A DNA stretch of 8,023 nt, taken from NCBI GenBank assembly GCA_002785585.1, contig PEUI01000140.1:1-8023 (forward strand), written 5' to 3'. The notes under the pieces are model-generated. The model was not told the origin of the DNA and did no database searches. It was given only the letters and a program-made list of their open reading frames with translations. Below are positions 5,759-8,023 of the stretch, in pieces (the stretch's first letter is position 1; every line of letters starts with the position of its first letter). Source of the DNA: Lysobacterales bacterium CG02_land_8_20_14_3_00_62_12. GTDB lineage: Bacteria > Pseudomonadota > Gammaproteobacteria > Xanthomonadales > Ahniellaceae. The position numbers and the translations under genes were made by a program.

Positions 5759-7810
5759 TCAGTCTTCGTCCGCCCGCGGTTTGTAGGCATCGGTGAGTTG
5801 CTTCTGCACTTGCGCGGGGACGATTTCGTAGTGACTAAAATCGAGCCGATAGCGGCCGGTGCCTTGGGTCAGGGCTTTGAGTTCGCTGGAGTAATCCTGC
5901 ACCTCGGCGAGCGGCACCTCGGCCTTGACCACCAGTTCGCCGCCGACCAAGGCATCGGTGCCGTGGATGCGCGAGCGCTTGCTGGCCAGCCCACTGGTGA
6001 TGTCGCCCATATAGCTTTCCGGCACGATCACTTCCAGTTGCACGATCGGTTCCAGCACTTGCGGCGCGGCCTTGCTGATGGCGTCGATAAAGGCTTTCTT
6101 GCCAGCGGTGACGAAAGCGATTTCCTTGGAATCGACATCGTGAAACTTGCCATCGAACACGGTCACGCGCAGATCCTGCATCTGATAACCGGCCACGGCG
6201 CCGTGCTCGAGCACCGTGCGCACGCCCTTCTCGATCGCCGGAATGAACTGGCCGGGGATGGCGCCGCCGACAATTTTTGAAGCGAACTCAAAACCGCTGC
6301 CGCGCGGCAGTGGTTCGATGCGCAGAAACACTTCGCCGAACTGGCCGGCACCGCCGGTCTGCTTCTTGTGCCGATGGTGCCCCTCCGCCGCACTGCCAAT
6401 GGTCTCGCGGTAAGCAATGCGTGGCCGCTGCGATTTGACCTCGACGCCGTAGCGATCTTTCAGCCGTTCGAGCATCACCCGCAGGTGCAGATCGCTCAAG
6501 CCGCGTACCACCAACTCGTTCAGTTCTTTATTGTGTTCGACCCGAAAACACGGGTCTTCCTCGGCCAGTTTTTGTAGCGCCGCGCCGAGCTTCTGCTCCT
6601 GGCCGCGGGTGGTGGGTTCGATCGCCAGGCCAAACATCGGATTCGGAAAATCCAGTGCTTGCAGATGAAACTGATCCTCGTCGTGGGAATCATGCAGCAC
6701 CGCATCGAAATGGATTTCCTCGATTTTGGCGATGGCGGCGATATCGCCTGGGATCGCCGCGTCGATCTCGAGGTGGTCCTTGCCCTTGAGCCGGAACAGG
6801 TGGCCGACCTTGAACGGCTTGCGGCCGTCGTCGACGAACAACTGTGTGTCCTTGCGCACCGTGCCTTGATAAATACGAAACACGCTCAGCTTGCCGACAA
6901 ACGGATCGTTGATGATCTTGAAGACATCGGCGAGCACATGACGCTCGGGGTCCGGCTCGGCGCGCACCGCGACCGCATCGGCGCCGACGCCCTTGATGAA
7001 CGGTGGCGGATTGGCCTCGCCCGGATGCGGCAACAGGCGCTCGGCAATATCCAGCAATTCCTTCACGCCGCTGCCGCTGCGCGCAGACACAAAACTGATC
7101 GGCACCAAGTGCCCCTCGCGCAGACATTGCTCGAACGCCGCGTGCAGTTCGGCGCCGCTCAACGCGGGTTCGCCGACTTCCAGGTATTTCCCCATCACCG
7201 TTTCGTTGATTTCCACCACTTGGTCGATGATGCGCTGGTGGGCTTCGGCCACCGATGAAAAATCCGCCGTGCCGGCCGGCGTAAAAAAACAATCGGCGAC
7301 GCTGGCGCCACGATTGGCCGGCAAATTGATCGGCAGACACTCGGCGCCGAAAGTAGTGCGGATCTGCTCGACCAAGGCCGCCAGATCAACCCCTTCGGCG
7401 TCGATCTTGTTGATCGCGATCAGCCGACTCAAGCCCCGCGATTTCGCATAATCGAACATCCGCTGGCTGCTGTCCTCGATGCCCAGCGGTGCATTGATGA
7501 CAATGATGCAGGTCTCGATGGCGGCCAGCGCGGTCAGCGTGGTGCCACGAAAATCCGGATAGCCGGGGGTGTCGATCAGGTTGATATGCAGCCCGGGCCG
7601 GTCAATCGACGCAATCGCGCAATCGAGCGAATGCTTGCGCGCCTTCTCCATCGGGTCGTAATCCGACACCGTGCTGCCGCGCTCGATCGAACCCGCGCTC
7701 GGGATCGCCCCACCGGCCAGCAACAGCGCTTCAAACAGCGTGGTCTTGCCGCTGCCCGCGTGTCCGACCAGCGCAATGTTGCGGATTTGTTCAGTGCTGT
7801 AGTTAGGCAT
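5759..7810 (-). CDS. Elongation factor G-like translational GTPase paralogue (EF-G-like / FusA2 type)
   Basis: A 683-residue cytosolic GTPase with the full five-domain EF-G plan. The G domain holds G1 GHAGSGKT (16-23), G3 DTPGYPDF (80-87), G4 NKID (134-137) and G5 around SAR (242-244). Domain II is at about 283-376, domain III at about 382-463 and domain IV at about 468-585, with the EF-G-like KKQTGGAGQFGEV (482-494). Domain V, at about 588-670, holds EVIVPESYMGDITSGLASKR. It differs from canonical EF-G: AHIDAGKTT is replaced by GHAGSGKTT, the switch I RGITI by RKHSL (58-62), and the histidine after DTPG by Tyr84. These are marks of the EF-G-like paralogue group rather than the main translocase, so it more likely has a specialised or stress role on the ribosome; the exact role is unknown. 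No ribosomal-protein or tuf neighbours are present, which also argues against the main fusA. The start at 7810 is supported by GGAG 8 bases upstream. Confidence 0.92.
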   Translation of the reverse strand: MPNYSTEQIRNIALVGHAGSGKTTLFEALLLAGGAIPSAGSIERGSTVSDYDPMEKARKHSLDCAIASIDRPGLHINLIDTPGYPDFRGTTLTALAAIETCIIVINAPLGIEDSSQRMFDYAKSRGLSRLIAINKIDAEGVDLAALVEQIRTTFGAECLPINLPANRGASVADCFFTPAGTADFSSVAEAHQRIIDQVVEINETVMGKYLEVGEPALSGAELHAAFEQCLREGHLVPISFVSARSGSGVKELLDIAERLLPHPGEANPPPFIKGVGADAVAVRAEPDPERHVLADVFKIINDPFVGKLSVFRIYQGTVRKDTQLFVDDGRKPFKVGHLFRLKGKDHLEIDAAIPGDIAAIAKIEEIHFDAVLHDSHDEDQFHLQALDFPNPMFGLAIEPTTRGQEQKLGAALQKLAEEDPCFRVEHNKELNELVVRGLSDLHLRVMLERLKDRYGVEVKSQRPRIAYRETIGSAAEGHHRHKKQTGGAGQFGEVFLRIEPLPRGSGFEFASKIVGGAIPGQFIPAIEKGVRTVLEHGAVAGYQMQDLRVTVFDGKFHDVDSKEIAFVTAGKKAFIDAISKAAPQVLEPIVQLEVIVPESYMGDITSGLASKRSRIHGTDALVGGELVVKAEVPLAEVQDYSSELKALTQGTGRYRLDFSHYEIVPAQVQKQLTDAYKPRADED

Positions 7811-7818
7811 GGCGGCAA

Positions 7819-7822
7819 CTCC
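7819..7822 (-). promoter_or_regulatory. Ribosome binding site of the EF-G-like gene
   Basis: The minus strand reads CTGGAG, then eight bases, then ATG at 7810-7808. It fixes the start codon of the EF-G-like gene. A CATACT on the minus strand at 7843-7848 could be a -10 box, but no acceptable -35 stands at the right distance, so I do not call the promoter. Confidence 0.75.
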
Positions 7823-7935
7823 AGTAAGGAGACATGAAGGCGAGTATGGCTGCTGTGGATGGTTGCCTCTGGCGCGGCGCAGGTCAAGCGCCGCGGTGTC
7901 CCCGATCAGGACAAAAAAGGTAGCGGCGCTCGAAT

Positions 7936-7970
7936 TTGGAGTGCGGGAGCTTGCTCCCGCTTTGCTCCAA
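7936..7970. repeat. Strong GC-rich hairpin upstream of the EF-G-like gene
   Basis: The outer pair TTGGAG/CTCCAA (7936-7941 with 7965-7970) encloses a perfect 8-bp stem, GCGGGAGC/GCTCCCGC (7943-7950 with 7953-7960), with a two-base TT loop. The core GCGGGAGCTTGCTCCCGC is of the dispersed-repeat kind I associate with pseudomonads and xanthomonads. It lacks a T tract on either side. I see no gene in 7811-8023; this hairpin is the only clear structure in that stretch. Confidence 0.8.
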
Positions 7971-8023
7971 GGCGTGGCGGTTTGCGATGCGCGTTACTTT
8001 CGATAGCGAGAACAGCGGCGGCA

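Noticed and set aside
4788..7258. Plus-strand open frames opposite the transporter and EF-G-like genes
   Set aside because: They are antisense shadows with no recognisable domains. The minus-strand genes have full family signatures.
7809..8006. 65-codon plus-strand frame at the right edge
   Set aside because: It starts within the ribosome binding region of the EF-G-like gene, runs through the 7936-7970 hairpin, and shows no domain or ribosome binding site.

Overview
The window is high-GC chromosomal DNA with ordinary housekeeping and accessory genes. It most resembles a gammaproteobacterium of the Lysobacterales (Xanthomonadales), probably near the Rhodanobacteraceae. This rests on the tail of a large FG-GAP-type secreted protein ending in DGFE, strong G/C third-codon positions, and several intergenic palindromes that begin GTAG and end CTAC, the style of REP elements described from Stenotrophomonas and relatives. 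The placement is inference, because no rRNA or marker comparison was possible.

Layout from left to right: (1) the 3' end of a plus-strand secreted FG-GAP-type gene (to 460), with an apparent frameshift between about 107 and 160. (2) A single minus-strand tRNA-Ala(CGC) gene (601-676) with its own strong promoter (726-754) and intrinsic terminator (561-590). (3) A degenerate GTAG...CTAC palindrome (790-904). (4) A minus-strand exported M1-family zinc aminopeptidase (915-3593). (5) Divergent from it, a small plus-strand SET-domain protein methyltransferase with a complete post-SET cysteine cluster (3759-4241). (6) A tandem and inverted repeat block (4241-4395) between convergent genes. (7) A minus-strand VIT/CCC1-type iron/manganese transporter with an N-terminal ferritin-like helical domain (4419-5477). 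(8) Two more REP-like palindromes (5507-5653 and 5677-5738). (9) A minus-strand EF-G-like translational GTPase paralogue (5759-7810). (10) An upstream region holding one strong hairpin (7936-7970).

The genes do not form an obvious pathway. Most seem to be separate transcription units. The transporter could be read through from the EF-G-like gene, since both are on the minus strand and no convincing promoter is visible between them. I see no phage, CRISPR, toxin-antitoxin or biosynthetic system, and nothing that amounts to a new multi-gene system. The points most worth a second look are the EF-G-like protein lacking the usual catalytic histidine, the bacterial SET enzyme, the apparently ligand-poor ferritin-like domain of the transporter, the frameshifted secreted-protein tail, and the density of three different GTAG-headed repeat families in 8 kb.
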